This document shows, piece by piece, positions 27,473-36,819 of a stretch of 64,000 nucleotides of DNA (positions within the stretch are counted from its first letter, which is position 1; every line of letters starts with the position of its first letter). This DNA is from an uncultured Chryseobacterium sp. (GTDB taxonomy: Bacteria; Bacteroidota; Bacteroidia; Flavobacteriales; Weeksellaceae): assembly GCA_913778505.1 (NCBI GenBank), contig CAJYWD010000031.1, forward strand, positions 1 to 64,000, written 5' to 3'. The position numbers and the translations under genes were made by a program. The notes beneath the pieces are model-generated. The model was given only the letters and a program-made list of their open reading frames with translations. It searched no databases and was not told where the DNA came from.

Positions 27473-29719
27473 TTATCTGGTGCGGTTTTTAATGTCCTTG
27501 TCTGCGCTGCTGATGTCTCTTATTTTCTGAACTTTTTTGTTCCCGAAGTTATATGTGATATTGAAGTTTATATATTGATTATATTGGTTTTGGTTGATGT
27601 AATTATATTTGCCGTCAGCTTGGGAATTATCGCTGATCACAACTTTGTTTGTTTTCAGAATATCATTGATTTCTACAGCAAATGTCCAGTCATTCCATAC
27701 TTTTTTGATATTGAGGTCAAGACTCATTAATGATTTGAGCTGTCCCAATTCTATTTGCTGATTGTCAACATACCAATAGTTGACGCCAAGGAACCAGGTT
27801 TTATTTTTGTCTAACCTGATGGTATTATTGGTTTGGATGAGTAAACTGTTGGATTTGATTTTATTCACATAATCCGGGAAAACTTCGCCGGTAATCGGAT
27901 CTGTGTTGAGGAATCCATTATTGATATTTCTCTGCATCCCTATGTTGAAATTGGTTGTTAAGTACTGTTTGAAAAATGTTTTTTGCATACCAATCATTGC
28001 GGACATTTCCTGCTTGTCTCCGAAATTGGTTCTGATATATCTGATCTGATCTTCTCCAAATGTTCCGTCCAGACGTCTGGGTGCACCAATCAGTGAGACT
28101 TGTGTGATCACGTTTTTTGTGTAGGAGTGGTTGAGAATCAGGAAGTAGGAACTTTTGAACATATAAGTTAACTCATTGGTGTAAACCGAAGCGGCCTTTA
28201 CAAATGGATTATTCTGGGTATAGTTCACGTCTGTAAGATAATTTTTTACCGGATTCAGTTCCCAGAAACTTGGTCTTCTCATTCTGCTGGAAAAGGCGTA
28301 CGAGATGTTGTTTTTATCATTGATGCCATAGTTCAGACTGATGTATGGCAGAAAGTTATTATAGTTTTGCTCGATTCTTCCCACCGAAGATTTTTCCGGA
28401 TTGTCAGACGTTCCAATGCTTTTTGTAATCTCGTATCTGGAACCTATTTTTCCGGAGAATTTGTCGGAGAACTTCTTTTCAAGGGTCAAATAAACGCCGT
28501 AAATACTCTCATCATAGATAAAATGGTTTGGGTTAGAATCAATTAACGAAGTGGCATCATAGGTGTCATTTTTTGTGTCGTTGTCAGTTTTTGTTTTATT
28601 AAAATTTCCACCCAAGGAGACTGTAAAATCATTTTTAAATTTCTTGATATAATCGCCTAGGAAAGAGAAGTTGTTGATGATTTGTGGTGTGCTTTGGATA
28701 ATTTGTATACTCGCAACGGTATTCATTACCGGAAAAGCATCGAAACCATAAGTTCTGTTGTCAGCATTCTGGAAGCGTTTGTAATGGAGATAGGCCGCGT
28801 TTAAATTCAATTTACTTCCCAGCGTATCGGTCTTTAATTCATAATTCAAATTAAAAGAATTGTTGTAGGAACGGGAGTTTTCAAGGTTCTTAGTATAATT
28901 ATATTTTGTCGGTTGTGCTGTTCCGTCCTCATTTTTTGAATTGATAGTATTGAAAAGATTAGATGTAGAACCATAGCTTCTGTTCATCCAGGAGTTCCAT
29001 GTCAGGGCCAAATTGCTTTTGTCATTCAACTGATAATCAATATTTAAATAACCTCCGAGATTCTTGTTTGGGTCAGTTACTCTTCCTTCAGACTGATTGC
29101 TTGATTTTGCGGTTCCGTTTCTCAGAATATAATATTGCTCCTGGATATTCTGGCTTGTGTTCAGACTAGAACTAATTCCCAGTTTATCCTTCCTATAATT
29201 GAGCGAAACACTTGCATAAGAGGAATTGTAATAGCTTTGAGAATTTCCCATTCTAAGATTTCCATTCAAACCATCAGTCATTTTTTTCTTTAGAACGATG
29301 TTGATGATACCATCGGAAGATTCCACCTGGAACTCACTTCCGGGAAGCGTAATCACTTCGATTTTCTGGATGTTTTCTGCCGGCGTATTTTTCAGAAATT
29401 GAGTCAGAGACTCCGCATCCATATTGGTCTTTCTCCCGTTGATGTAGATGACAGCATTATTTTTCCCGATGATTTTCAATGTCTTGTCATCCGTTGAGGA
29501 AACGAGCGGAGTTTGTTTCAGTAAGTTGAATGCCGTATTTCCTTTGGCGACCGGCGATGCGGCTACATCATACACAAACCGGTCGCTCTGTTTTTTGAAA
29601 ACTTGCTTTGTCAGCGTTACGGCTTCTATATTTTTGGTCTTGGTCGAGTCTGTTTTGGTTTCCTGGGCATAAATCAATCCGGAGAAAAATAGGGCGGCGA
29701 TGAGAGTCTTGGTTTTCAT
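27473..29719 (-). CDS. outer-membrane beta-barrel family protein (TonB-dependent-receptor-like)
   Basis: A 748-residue outer-membrane protein with a signal peptide (MKTKTLIAALFFSGLIYAQ), a short plug-like domain, and a long 22-strand-type barrel. The plug region runs about residues 45-145 (FVYDVAASPVAKGNTAFNLL, YINGRKTNMDAESL, LPGSEFQVESSDGIINIVL). Unlike SusC/FecA proteins there is no carboxypeptidase-regulatory-like domain and no clear TonB box. It belongs to the 'outer membrane beta-barrel' group of Bacteroidota. It is 78 bp downstream of a close paralogue on the same strand; the ligand is unknown. Confidence 0.85.
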   Translation of the reverse strand: MKTKTLIAALFFSGLIYAQETKTDSTKTKNIEAVTLTKQVFKKQSDRFVYDVAASPVAKGNTAFNLLKQTPLVSSTDDKTLKIIGKNNAVIYINGRKTNMDAESLTQFLKNTPAENIQKIEVITLPGSEFQVESSDGIINIVLKKKMTDGLNGNLRMGNSQSYYNSSYASVSLNYRKDKLGISSSLNTSQNIQEQYYILRNGTAKSSNQSEGRVTDPNKNLGGYLNIDYQLNDKSNLALTWNSWMNRSYGSTSNLFNTINSKNEDGTAQPTKYNYTKNLENSRSYNNSFNLNYELKTDTLGSKLNLNAAYLHYKRFQNADNRTYGFDAFPVMNTVASIQIIQSTPQIINNFSFLGDYIKKFKNDFTVSLGGNFNKTKTDNDTKNDTYDATSLIDSNPNHFIYDESIYGVYLTLEKKFSDKFSGKIGSRYEITKSIGTSDNPEKSSVGRIEQNYNNFLPYISLNYGINDKNNISYAFSSRMRRPSFWELNPVKNYLTDVNYTQNNPFVKAASVYTNELTYMFKSSYFLILNHSYTKNVITQVSLIGAPRRLDGTFGEDQIRYIRTNFGDKQEMSAMIGMQKTFFKQYLTTNFNIGMQRNINNGFLNTDPITGEVFPDYVNKIKSNSLLIQTNNTIRLDKNKTWFLGVNYWYVDNQQIELGQLKSLMSLDLNIKKVWNDWTFAVEINDILKTNKVVISDNSQADGKYNYINQNQYNQYINFNITYNFGNKKVQKIRDISSADKDIKNRTR

Positions 29720-29797
29720 TTTGAGAGTTTTTTGGGTTTGAGAGTTGTAGGGTTGGAGCGTTATAGAGTATGAGTTGGTGTTTGAGAGTATTACTAA

Positions 29798-32056
29798 TTA
29801 AGTTCTTGAGCGGATGGCATCGTTAGCCGATTTCACTTCCCTTGCTTTTTTCAGTTTCTGGTTTCCGAAGTTGTAGGTTACGTTGATGTTCAGTTCTCGT
29901 CGGTATTGGAAATTTCTTACGGTGTTATAGCTTCCTTTGGCCTGAGTTGTTCTGATATCATCAATATTCTGATTAAAGATGTCATTGAGCTCAACTAGGA
30001 ATGTGAAATTTCCCATAATTTTCTTGATGTTTACATCAAAACTCTGTTGTGTGTAGAGTTTTCCCATTTCTACTTCTCTTGTCGGCATCAGCCAGTAATT
30101 AATGCCCAGATACCAGTCTTTTTTAGGAGATAATCTTATGATATTATTGGCCTGGAAGAAGGTGTTCAGGGTTTTTACATCGATGATGAATGGCTCTAAT
30201 GTTTCTGTGTCTCCCGGAAGTAGTTGAGAAGTTGGGTCTTTCGTTACACCACCTTTGAAAGTGGCATACTCGAAGTTGGCGGAGTAGTTGGTAGTCCAGA
30301 TGTCACCAAACCAGGCTTTGTTCATTCCCAGAGTTAATCCAATCTGTTTGTTGTTGCCATAATTGGTTCTGATGTATCTTAGGAATTCGGATGTGATTTT
30401 TATTGGATTTCCGTTTGCATCATAGGTAGGATTTCCATTTTCGTCTCTTACAAGTTTTGTTTCGATACCTTGCAAAGGCAATTGTCCGTAAGCATTGTCT
30501 GCATAATTGAAACTCAAATTAGCATAGAACGCGTTTTTGTACATGTAGTTGATTTCCTGATTATAATTCCTGGAAGCCTGCATAAAAGGATTGTTCTGAA
30601 TATAATTGGTCGGTGTAAAGTACGTTCTGGAAGGATTCAGCTGACCAAATCCAGGTCTTCGCACACGGCTTGAAAAGCTATAAGTGATGTTATTGTTGTC
30701 ATTGATGGCATAATTCAATGTGGCGTAAGGCAAAAGATTGTTGTAATTTCTTTCAAAACCGATATCGGATTTTCCAACCACATCACCTGTGCTCAAAGTG
30801 GCTTCGAATCTTGTTCCCACCTTTGCAGAGAATTTGTCAGAGAATTTTCTCTCGAATGTCGCATAAGCGCCAATGATGTTTTCTTTGTAGATGAAATGGT
30901 TAGAAAGCACTGTGTTGGTCACGAACTGCGTTCCGTCGAAATCATTTTGTCTGGTGTCGCTGTCTGTGTTGGTGTAGTTATAGCTGCTTCCGATGGCAAA
31001 AGTGCTTTCATTCCTGAACTTTTTGATATAATCGATGTTGGCTGCGTAGTTATTAATGATTTGAGGAACAGCCTGTTGGAATGCGCTGTATCTTCCATCA
31101 GCTTTTAGTGGGAAAGATTCACCCAAGCTCACTTTGTCCCTATTGAACCATAGGTAGGAAACGTTTGAACTCAGTTTACTGCCCAAAGTATCGGTTTTGA
31201 TTTCATAATTTAGGTTGAAGTTATGATTTCTGGTCTGTGCATCTTCCTGATTAATCGTTCTGTTGGAAAGCACACCGTTTTCAAAATTCGTCATATCCAG
31301 AACAGACCCGAAGCTCTTGTTGTAGCGCATATTGTAGCTGAAACCCAGACTTTGCTTCTTATTGATTTCATAATCAATGTTCATACTTCCGCCGTAGTTT
31401 TTGTTCGGGTCATCCATTGTTCCGAAAGAATTATTCTGGAAGGTATCATTTCCGTTGGTCAGCGTATATTTTTCTCTTTCTCTCCAGCTTCCCATATTGA
31501 AGTTGGTGCTGAAAGAAAATTTATTTTGTCTGGCATTCAGTGCGATTCCGGACGAAGGATTGTTATAAAAAGTCTGGCTGTTATTCATTTTCAATGTTCC
31601 GTTGTAGCCATTCGTTTTGCTTTTTTTCATCACAATGTTGATGACGCCTTCATTCGCTTCCACTTGGAACTCACTTCCCGGAACAGTTACGACCTCGATT
31701 TTTTGGATGTTTTCGGACGGCGTATTTTTTAGCATTTCCGTAATGGCTTCTGCATCCATTAGCGTTCTTTTGCCATTGATGTAAAAAACCACGTTGGATT
31801 TTCCCATTATTTTGAAAGTCTTTCCGTCTGTGCTGGAGAGCATTGGCGTCTGCTGGAGAAGATTGAAAGAGTTAGTTCCTTTTGCAACTGGAGAGGAAGC
31901 CACATCGTAAACAAATCGGTCAGATTTTTTCACGAAAAATTTCTTACTCAGCTTCACTTCTTCTATCGTTTTTGTCTCTTCTGTCTTTTTCTGAGTCTGT
32001 TGCGCAGAAATCATTCCTGAGAAAAAGATCACTGCCATAAGGATTTTAGCTTTCAT
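29798..32056 (-). CDS. outer-membrane beta-barrel family protein, paralogue
   Basis: A 752-residue paralogue of the preceding protein, alike over the whole length. Shared landmarks are FVYDVASSPVAKGTNSFNLL, FYINGKRTLMDAEAITEML, VPGSEFQVEANEGVINIVM and SSRVRRPGFGQLNPSRTYF. The final residues NVTYNFGNQKLKKAREVKSA mirror those of its twin. It has a signal peptide (residues 1-18) and is the promoter-proximal gene of the pair. Tandem duplication with divergence suggests two related ligands or phases of expression. A good promoter with a palindrome at its -33 region lies upstream. Confidence 0.86.
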   Translation of the reverse strand: MKAKILMAVIFFSGMISAQQTQKKTEETKTIEEVKLSKKFFVKKSDRFVYDVASSPVAKGTNSFNLLQQTPMLSSTDGKTFKIMGKSNVVFYINGKRTLMDAEAITEMLKNTPSENIQKIEVVTVPGSEFQVEANEGVINIVMKKSKTNGYNGTLKMNNSQTFYNNPSSGIALNARQNKFSFSTNFNMGSWREREKYTLTNGNDTFQNNSFGTMDDPNKNYGGSMNIDYEINKKQSLGFSYNMRYNKSFGSVLDMTNFENGVLSNRTINQEDAQTRNHNFNLNYEIKTDTLGSKLSSNVSYLWFNRDKVSLGESFPLKADGRYSAFQQAVPQIINNYAANIDYIKKFRNESTFAIGSSYNYTNTDSDTRQNDFDGTQFVTNTVLSNHFIYKENIIGAYATFERKFSDKFSAKVGTRFEATLSTGDVVGKSDIGFERNYNNLLPYATLNYAINDNNNITYSFSSRVRRPGFGQLNPSRTYFTPTNYIQNNPFMQASRNYNQEINYMYKNAFYANLSFNYADNAYGQLPLQGIETKLVRDENGNPTYDANGNPIKITSEFLRYIRTNYGNNKQIGLTLGMNKAWFGDIWTTNYSANFEYATFKGGVTKDPTSQLLPGDTETLEPFIIDVKTLNTFFQANNIIRLSPKKDWYLGINYWLMPTREVEMGKLYTQQSFDVNIKKIMGNFTFLVELNDIFNQNIDDIRTTQAKGSYNTVRNFQYRRELNINVTYNFGNQKLKKAREVKSANDAIRSRT

Positions 32057-32105
32057 AATACTTGGTTTTATTAAGGTAGTTTGTAGTTTCTAATAATTTA
32101 CATTG

Positions 32106-32140
32106 CAAAGATATATATTAATTTAAGTATTATGCAATAC
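32106..32140 (-). promoter_or_regulatory. promoter with palindromic operator candidate
   Basis: On the minus strand TTG (32135-32137) and TATCTTTG (32106-32113) are 21 nt apart, fitting the Bacteroidota promoter. GTATTATGCAATAC (32127-32140), with GTATT/AATAC arms, overlaps the -33 part and is a natural repressor site. Target: the barrel gene at 29798-32056. Confidence 0.5.
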
Positions 32141-32267
32141 AAAGTAGTAAATAAAACGTTGCTATTGATTTAATCGTTTGATTATCAGAATTAAAAAATT
32201 TTGATTGATTTACTCTTAGGACAATTGTTGCTAATGATCTATTACATCACATCTCAAAAAAACATAA

Positions 32268-32296
32268 AAAAAACCTCTGCAGATTCTGCAAAGGCC
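32268..32296 (-). terminator. terminator of the DUF3817-type gene
   Basis: Read on the minus strand: CCTTTGCAG, loop, CTGCAGAGG, then eight T. Located 50 bp after the stop of the gene at 32346-32690. Confidence 0.75.
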
Positions 32297-32345
32297 TGAT
32301 TATTAGAAGTCAATTTTTAGTAAAATTTTAGAAGCAAGTCTTTTT

Positions 32346-32690
32346 CTATTCCTGATTTCTGTGATGATCCGCCAGTTTTTTTTCAACCCAAATCGTTGCA
32401 AATGGAAAAAATGCTGCACACAACGCAAAAATAGAATCCTCATCATCCCATTTAAAAATCTTTTTCACAGGAAGCAAAAGCAAAAGATAAAACGTGAAAA
32501 ATAAGCCGTGAATACTTCCCATCGTACTGATGTAAATAATTGCAAAAAGATCTTTTGGCTCGACACGGATCCAAACCATTGCCGTGAAAAGTAAAAACCA
32601 GGAAACTGCTTCTGCAAGACAAACTTGCTTAAACCACCTGATGAGTTTTTCTTCGGAATATTTTGAGGAATATTTTTCTATGATGTTCAT
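32346..32690 (-). CDS. DUF3817-type small integral membrane protein
   Basis: A 114-residue protein with three hydrophobic segments (about 30-48, 55-78 and 88-106) and the family-like pattern WFKQVCLAEAVSWFLLF, then MGSIHGLFFTFYLLLLL, then FFPFATIWVEKKL. This matches the DUF3817/YdzA group of inner-membrane proteins of unknown function. Its ATG overlaps the TGA of the upstream gene by 4 bp (ATGA), so translation is coupled. Confidence 0.75.
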   Translation of the reverse strand: MNIIEKYSSKYSEEKLIRWFKQVCLAEAVSWFLLFTAMVWIRVEPKDLFAIIYISTMGSIHGLFFTFYLLLLLPVKKIFKWDDEDSIFALCAAFFPFATIWVEKKLADHHRNQE

Positions 32691-33292
32691 TTTTTCTCTT
32701 TTTCGGATTTCAGGATTTTTGCCAAAGTTAGTTCGTAATTTTTGTCATATTCCAAATCTTTTCCATGGTCATCTTCGCCATCTTCTATAACATATCCAAA
32801 ATCCTTGATCCTATTTCCTTCGATCTTATAAAAGCTGGTCCAGTTTTTTCCAGACATGACCAGACAATCTATCAGGTCATATTTTTTGAGATAATTTGGA
32901 TTTTTAATTTCTTCAAAACCTTCAATTTTCCTTAATTTCTGATTTTTTAAATCAACAATAAAAAGATGATAGGTCAAATTACTTCTCACATCAGACGTGT
33001 TTTCTACCAAAATATCTTTGATCCCATCACCATTGAAATCGATGAACTCAACATTTTGAAACTGGCTGTGCAATTTTTCCTGATGTATTATTTTTTCTTT
33101 TCCATTGATTTTCTTCGAGAAAGTAAATAATACATTTAATGTTCTTTGTTCTTTCGGGTCAAATTTCAAGGAAACAGAATAGCCTTTTTTATTAAAAATT
33201 GAATCACAGTTTATTCTAATGACTTCTTTGTTTTGAGCAACAAATAATGTTGGTAAAAGCAAAATTAAGATTAAAAGAAGACGTTTTTTCAT
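32687..33292 (-). CDS. exported protein with FG-GAP/VCBS-like repeat
   Basis: A 201-residue protein taken from the ATG at 33292 (MKKRLLLILILLLPTLFVAQ), which gives a standard signal peptide. A longer frame starting at 33334 would overlap nadD. The segment VEFIDFNGDGIKDILVENTS carries the calcium-loop pattern DxNGDGxxD of FG-GAP/VCBS repeats. The rest is unassigned. It is the middle gene of nadD - this - DUF3817, with 7 bp to nadD and a 4-bp overlap downstream. Confidence 0.65.
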   Translation of the reverse strand: MKKRLLLILILLLPTLFVAQNKEVIRINCDSIFNKKGYSVSLKFDPKEQRTLNVLFTFSKKINGKEKIIHQEKLHSQFQNVEFIDFNGDGIKDILVENTSDVRSNLTYHLFIVDLKNQKLRKIEGFEEIKNPNYLKKYDLIDCLVMSGKNWTSFYKIEGNRIKDFGYVIEDGEDDHGKDLEYDKNYELTLAKILKSEKEKK

Positions 33293-33299
33293 CCAAAGT

Positions 33300-33923
33300 T
33301 TATTTATAAAAACTACTTCCATCAAGATATTCAAAAACTTCCGGCGGAAGCATAGGTCGCACGTTTCTGCCTTCCTTGATCATATTTCTGATTTCCGTTG
33401 CAGACAATTCTATGATGGGCGCATCGATTTGATGAATATTCTCGTGCTGAGCAATTGTCAGTTTGAGGCTCTCGAAAACTTCATCTTTTTTTTCTTCACC
33501 TAAAACTCTAGGATAAACAATAATCTGATGATTTTCTAAGAGTAATTCATAGTTTTTCCATTTGTGAAGACTTTTCAAATTATCTTCTCCCATTATCAGT
33601 GAAAAAGAATAATCCGGATGTTTTTCCTGAAGATAAGTTAACGTGTCAACCGTATAACTCGGTGTTGGCAAAGAGAATTCTACATTGGAAGCTCGCATTT
33701 TTGGATAATTTTTTATCGCCAATTGTACCATATCCAAACGATTGTGGTCTTTCAAAAGTGATTTTTTGTCTTTGAAAGGGTTTTGCGGACTCACTACAAA
33801 CCATAATTCTTTCATATCAGAATGTTCCAAAATATAATTGGCCAAAATCAAATGACCAATATGAATGGGGTTGAATGAGCCGAAAAATAATCCGATCTTT
33901 TTGCGATGTTCCAAAATTATCAA
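33300..33923 (-). CDS. nadD: nicotinate-nucleotide adenylyltransferase
   Basis: A 207-residue enzyme of NAD synthesis that adenylates nicotinate mononucleotide. GLFFGSFNPIHIGHL contains the GxFxPxHxGH nucleotide-binding motif, and IIELSATEIRNMIKEG the second one (ISxTxIR). Only TTG starts are available in frame (33923 or three codons later); the second, giving MEHRKKIGLF, is equally likely. The downstream exported-protein gene begins 7 bp after the stop. Confidence 0.92.
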   Translation of the reverse strand: MIILEHRKKIGLFFGSFNPIHIGHLILANYILEHSDMKELWFVVSPQNPFKDKKSLLKDHNRLDMVQLAIKNYPKMRASNVEFSLPTPSYTVDTLTYLQEKHPDYSFSLIMGEDNLKSLHKWKNYELLLENHQIIVYPRVLGEEKKDEVFESLKLTIAQHENIHQIDAPIIELSATEIRNMIKEGRNVRPMLPPEVFEYLDGSSFYK

Positions 33924-34032
33924 TGATTTATAGACTTCAAATTTAAAGAATTAAAATGTCAATCTGAAATCGAATTCTCATCCAAAAACTGCGTTTTCTC
34001 ATTAGATGTTTTTAAAATCAATTCCTTATGAT

Positions 34033-34040
34033 TAATTTTG
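34033..34040 (+). promoter_or_regulatory. -7 box before the sensor kinase gene
   Basis: TAATTTTG matches TAnnTTTG and lies 15 nt before the start at 34056. The -33 region is T-rich without an exact TTTG. Confidence 0.4.
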
Positions 34041-34055
34041 CACAAAACATAAAGG

Positions 34056-35972
34056 ATGAGAAAAATTCTATTTTTTCTACTGATACTTTTTGCAATTTTT
34101 ATATCGGCTCAGTCTGCTGCGGATTCTCTATTGACGTTGCTCAAGATTGAAAAAAATCCTCAAAATATTGATGTCTTACAAAATCAGATCTCGGATGCAT
34201 ACAAACATTCTGATCCGGAGCAGATGCAGAAGTTTGCAATTCTTGCCTTAGGAAATGCGAAAAAATATAAGAATCCTTATCAACAGGCTGTTGCTTATCA
34301 GAATATCGGAACTTCATTCCTGATTTTTGGAGATTACGATAAAGCTTTGCAAAATTTTGAGGCCTCAGAAAAAATTCTTTTGGAAATTAATTCTAATGAC
34401 AGGAATGTAAAAGAAACTCTTGCTAAAACATTGGGTAGCAAAGGTGTTGCCTATTCTGAACAAAATAATTACGCCAAAGCTCTGGATAGTGATTTTGAAG
34501 CATTGAAAATCTACGAAGAGACAAAGAACGAGCTACAGATCTCTAAGCTTTATAATAATATCGGGGTCATTTATAAGTCTATTGATGACAAGGAAAAATC
34601 GTTAGACTATTTTTTGAAAGCTAACAAGATCTCAAAAAATAAAGACGAAGCAACATTTGCCGCAAGTGCAGCCAATATTGGACTGATCTATCTTTATCAG
34701 AATAAGCTGGAAAATTCAAAAAAATATTTTGATGAGAGTTTTAGGTCTTATCAAAAAAATAAGAATCCTAGAGCTTTAGGAGAGCTTTACAACAATTATT
34801 CTCAATATTATATTCAGAAAGGTCAAGTAGAAGTAGCTAAAGCTAATTTAAAAAATGCGGAGAAAGAATTTTTATCGATTGATGACAAATTTGGTCTGTC
34901 CGACACTTATTTGTTTTTGGGAGAGCTTTATTTTAATGAAAATAATCTGGAGGAATCTCTAAAATTTGCAAATAAAGGTCTTGAACTTTCAAAAGAATTG
35001 GAATTGACAGAAGCAACTATGAATGCTGAAAAACTGCTCTCACAGATATATGATAAAAAAGGAGATCAAAAATTGGCATTACTGCATCTCAAAAATTACG
35101 ATATCGAAAAAGAGAAATTCGATGTTGTAAGAAATGAACAACAACGTTTGAAAACCGAACTCAGTTTCCAATATGAAAAAGAACAACTGGAAAAGCGTGA
35201 AAATGCAAGCCGGGAAAGGCTGAAATGGCTTTTTATCATTGCGTTGGCAGGGATTTTTCTACTGGGAACATTTTTCTATTACAGAAACAGAGAAAAGCAA
35301 AAGACAATTCTTCTTCAAAAACAGTTGGCCGAATTTGAACACAAGGCTCTACATTTGCAGATGAATCCACACTTCGTTTTCAATTGCTTAGCGGCAATCT
35401 CGGCCTTTGTGATGCAAAACGGAAAAGATGAAGCGATCCGTTATTTGACAAAATTTTCCAAACTGATGCGTCTTACCCTGGAGTTTTCCAAAGAATCCTC
35501 AATTACAATTGATAAAGAAATAGAGGCGCTGAAGAATTATCTCGAATTGGAACAACTAAGATTCAACAATAAGTTCGATTTTAAGATTTCCAAAGATCCG
35601 GAAATTGAAGATGATACAGCAATCCCATCTTTGCTGTTGCAACCTTATGTGGAAAATGCCATCATTCATGGTGTAGTTCCCAAAGATGAGAAAGGTTTCA
35701 TCGATATCACTTTTCAACAGAGAGGTGAGTATCTTATTTGTACTATCAAAGATAATGGTGTGGGAATCGAACAATCGAAGATGGGGAAAACCAATTTTGT
35801 CAACGCACACAAATCTATGGCGATGGAGATTTCGCAGAAAAGATTGGAAACGCTGGAGCAACTGGAAAATAAAAAAATCGAATTGGAGATTACAGAACTA
35901 AATGATAACGATATTGTCTTAGGAACTCAGGTTCTGATAAAGCTACCATTGGAATTTATAAATCATAAATGA
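34056..35972 (+). CDS. TPR-containing LytS-type sensor histidine kinase
   Basis: A 638-residue sensor with a signal sequence (residues 1-18), a periplasmic part built of tetratricopeptide repeats (residues 40-340, with NIGTSFLIFGDYDKALQNFE and NNIGVIYKSIDDKEKSLDYF), a coiled region, and one transmembrane helix near 390-409. A cytoplasmic His_kinase domain follows. The phospho-acceptor is His439 in NPHFVFNCL, and the ATPase N-box is ENAIIHGVVPKDEKG. This is the LytS/YehU layout and partners with LytTR regulators. The response regulator gene overlaps its stop by 4 bp. Confidence 0.9.
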   Translation: MRKILFFLLILFAIFISAQSAADSLLTLLKIEKNPQNIDVLQNQISDAYKHSDPEQMQKFAILALGNAKKYKNPYQQAVAYQNIGTSFLIFGDYDKALQNFEASEKILLEINSNDRNVKETLAKTLGSKGVAYSEQNNYAKALDSDFEALKIYEETKNELQISKLYNNIGVIYKSIDDKEKSLDYFLKANKISKNKDEATFAASAANIGLIYLYQNKLENSKKYFDESFRSYQKNKNPRALGELYNNYSQYYIQKGQVEVAKANLKNAEKEFLSIDDKFGLSDTYLFLGELYFNENNLEESLKFANKGLELSKELELTEATMNAEKLLSQIYDKKGDQKLALLHLKNYDIEKEKFDVVRNEQQRLKTELSFQYEKEQLEKRENASRERLKWLFIIALAGIFLLGTFFYYRNREKQKTILLQKQLAEFEHKALHLQMNPHFVFNCLAAISAFVMQNGKDEAIRYLTKFSKLMRLTLEFSKESSITIDKEIEALKNYLELEQLRFNNKFDFKISKDPEIEDDTAIPSLLLQPYVENAIIHGVVPKDEKGFIDITFQQRGEYLICTIKDNGVGIEQSKMGKTNFVNAHKSMAMEISQKRLETLEQLENKKIELEITELNDNDIVLGTQVLIKLPLEFINHK

Positions 35973-36736
35973 TGATTACTGCAATTTTAATAGATGATGA
36001 CCATAATCTCAGAAGTGGGATGAGGGCGATGTTGTCTTTATACGCTCCGGAGATTGAAATCCTGGGCGAGGCGGAAAGTGTAAAGACGGGAATAAAGCTT
36101 ATAGAAAAAACAAATCCCCAAATTGTTTTCCTGGACATCATGATGAATGACGGTTCGGGATTCGATATTTTGGAAAATCTTAATACCAAATATGGAAAGA
36201 TCTCCTCGCACATTGTGTTTGTGACAGCTCATGAGAAATTTGCGATAAAGGCTTTTAGATTCAGTGCGCTGGATTTTCTCCTAAAGCCGATCGACCCGGA
36301 AGAACTGCAGGCGGTTATCAGAAAGATCAAAAATATCACGCATTTGAACAATGAGAATAAAAATATCGAGCTGCTTCTGGAAAACATCACAAGGAAAACC
36401 GAGAATTTCAAAAAGATAGCTCTTTCAACATCAGATGGTATTCATCTCTTTGAGATCAAGGATATTATCCGATGCGAATCGGTGGATAATTACACCAAAT
36501 TTTATATCAAAAATCATAATAAAGTGGTCATGATATCCAAGACTTTGAAAGAATATGAAGAATTACTATCATGCCATGGATTTGAGCGTATCCACCAGTC
36601 TCACCTGATCAATCTGAACGAGATGAGGTCTTACATCAAAAGGGATGGAGGATTCGTAATCATGTCGGACAATGCACAGCTTCCGGTATCACAAAGAAAA
36701 AGAGATAGATTACAGGATCTGATCAGCAGATTCTAA
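35969..36736 (+). CDS. LytTR-family response regulator
   Basis: A 255-residue regulator with a receiver domain (phospho-acceptor Asp56 in IVFLDIMM, acidic pocket IDDDH at 8-12, Lys in FLLKPID) and a C-terminal LytTR DNA-binding domain (ALSTSDGIHLFEI, RCESVDNYTKFYI, FERIHQSHLINL). Its ATG overlaps the kinase stop codon (ATGATGA), showing translational coupling. LytTR proteins bind paired 9-bp direct repeats; none was clearly seen here. The T9SS protein 84 bp downstream is a plausible target or co-transcribed gene. Confidence 0.92.
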   Translation: MMITAILIDDDHNLRSGMRAMLSLYAPEIEILGEAESVKTGIKLIEKTNPQIVFLDIMMNDGSGFDILENLNTKYGKISSHIVFVTAHEKFAIKAFRFSALDFLLKPIDPEELQAVIRKIKNITHLNNENKNIELLLENITRKTENFKKIALSTSDGIHLFEIKDIIRCESVDNYTKFYIKNHNKVVMISKTLKEYEELLSCHGFERIHQSHLINLNEMRSYIKRDGGFVIMSDNAQLPVSQRKRDRLQDLISRF

Positions 36737-36819
36737 ATTCTAACTCAAAGCCAACGAATTCTAAATGAACCAATAACCAAGGTATTTTATAAACTAATTT
36801 TACTCACGATAATTTACAA

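Noticed and set aside
33293-33334. N-terminal extension of the FG-GAP protein
   Set aside because: It would overlap nadD and place residues before a perfect signal peptide; the ATG at 33292 is better.
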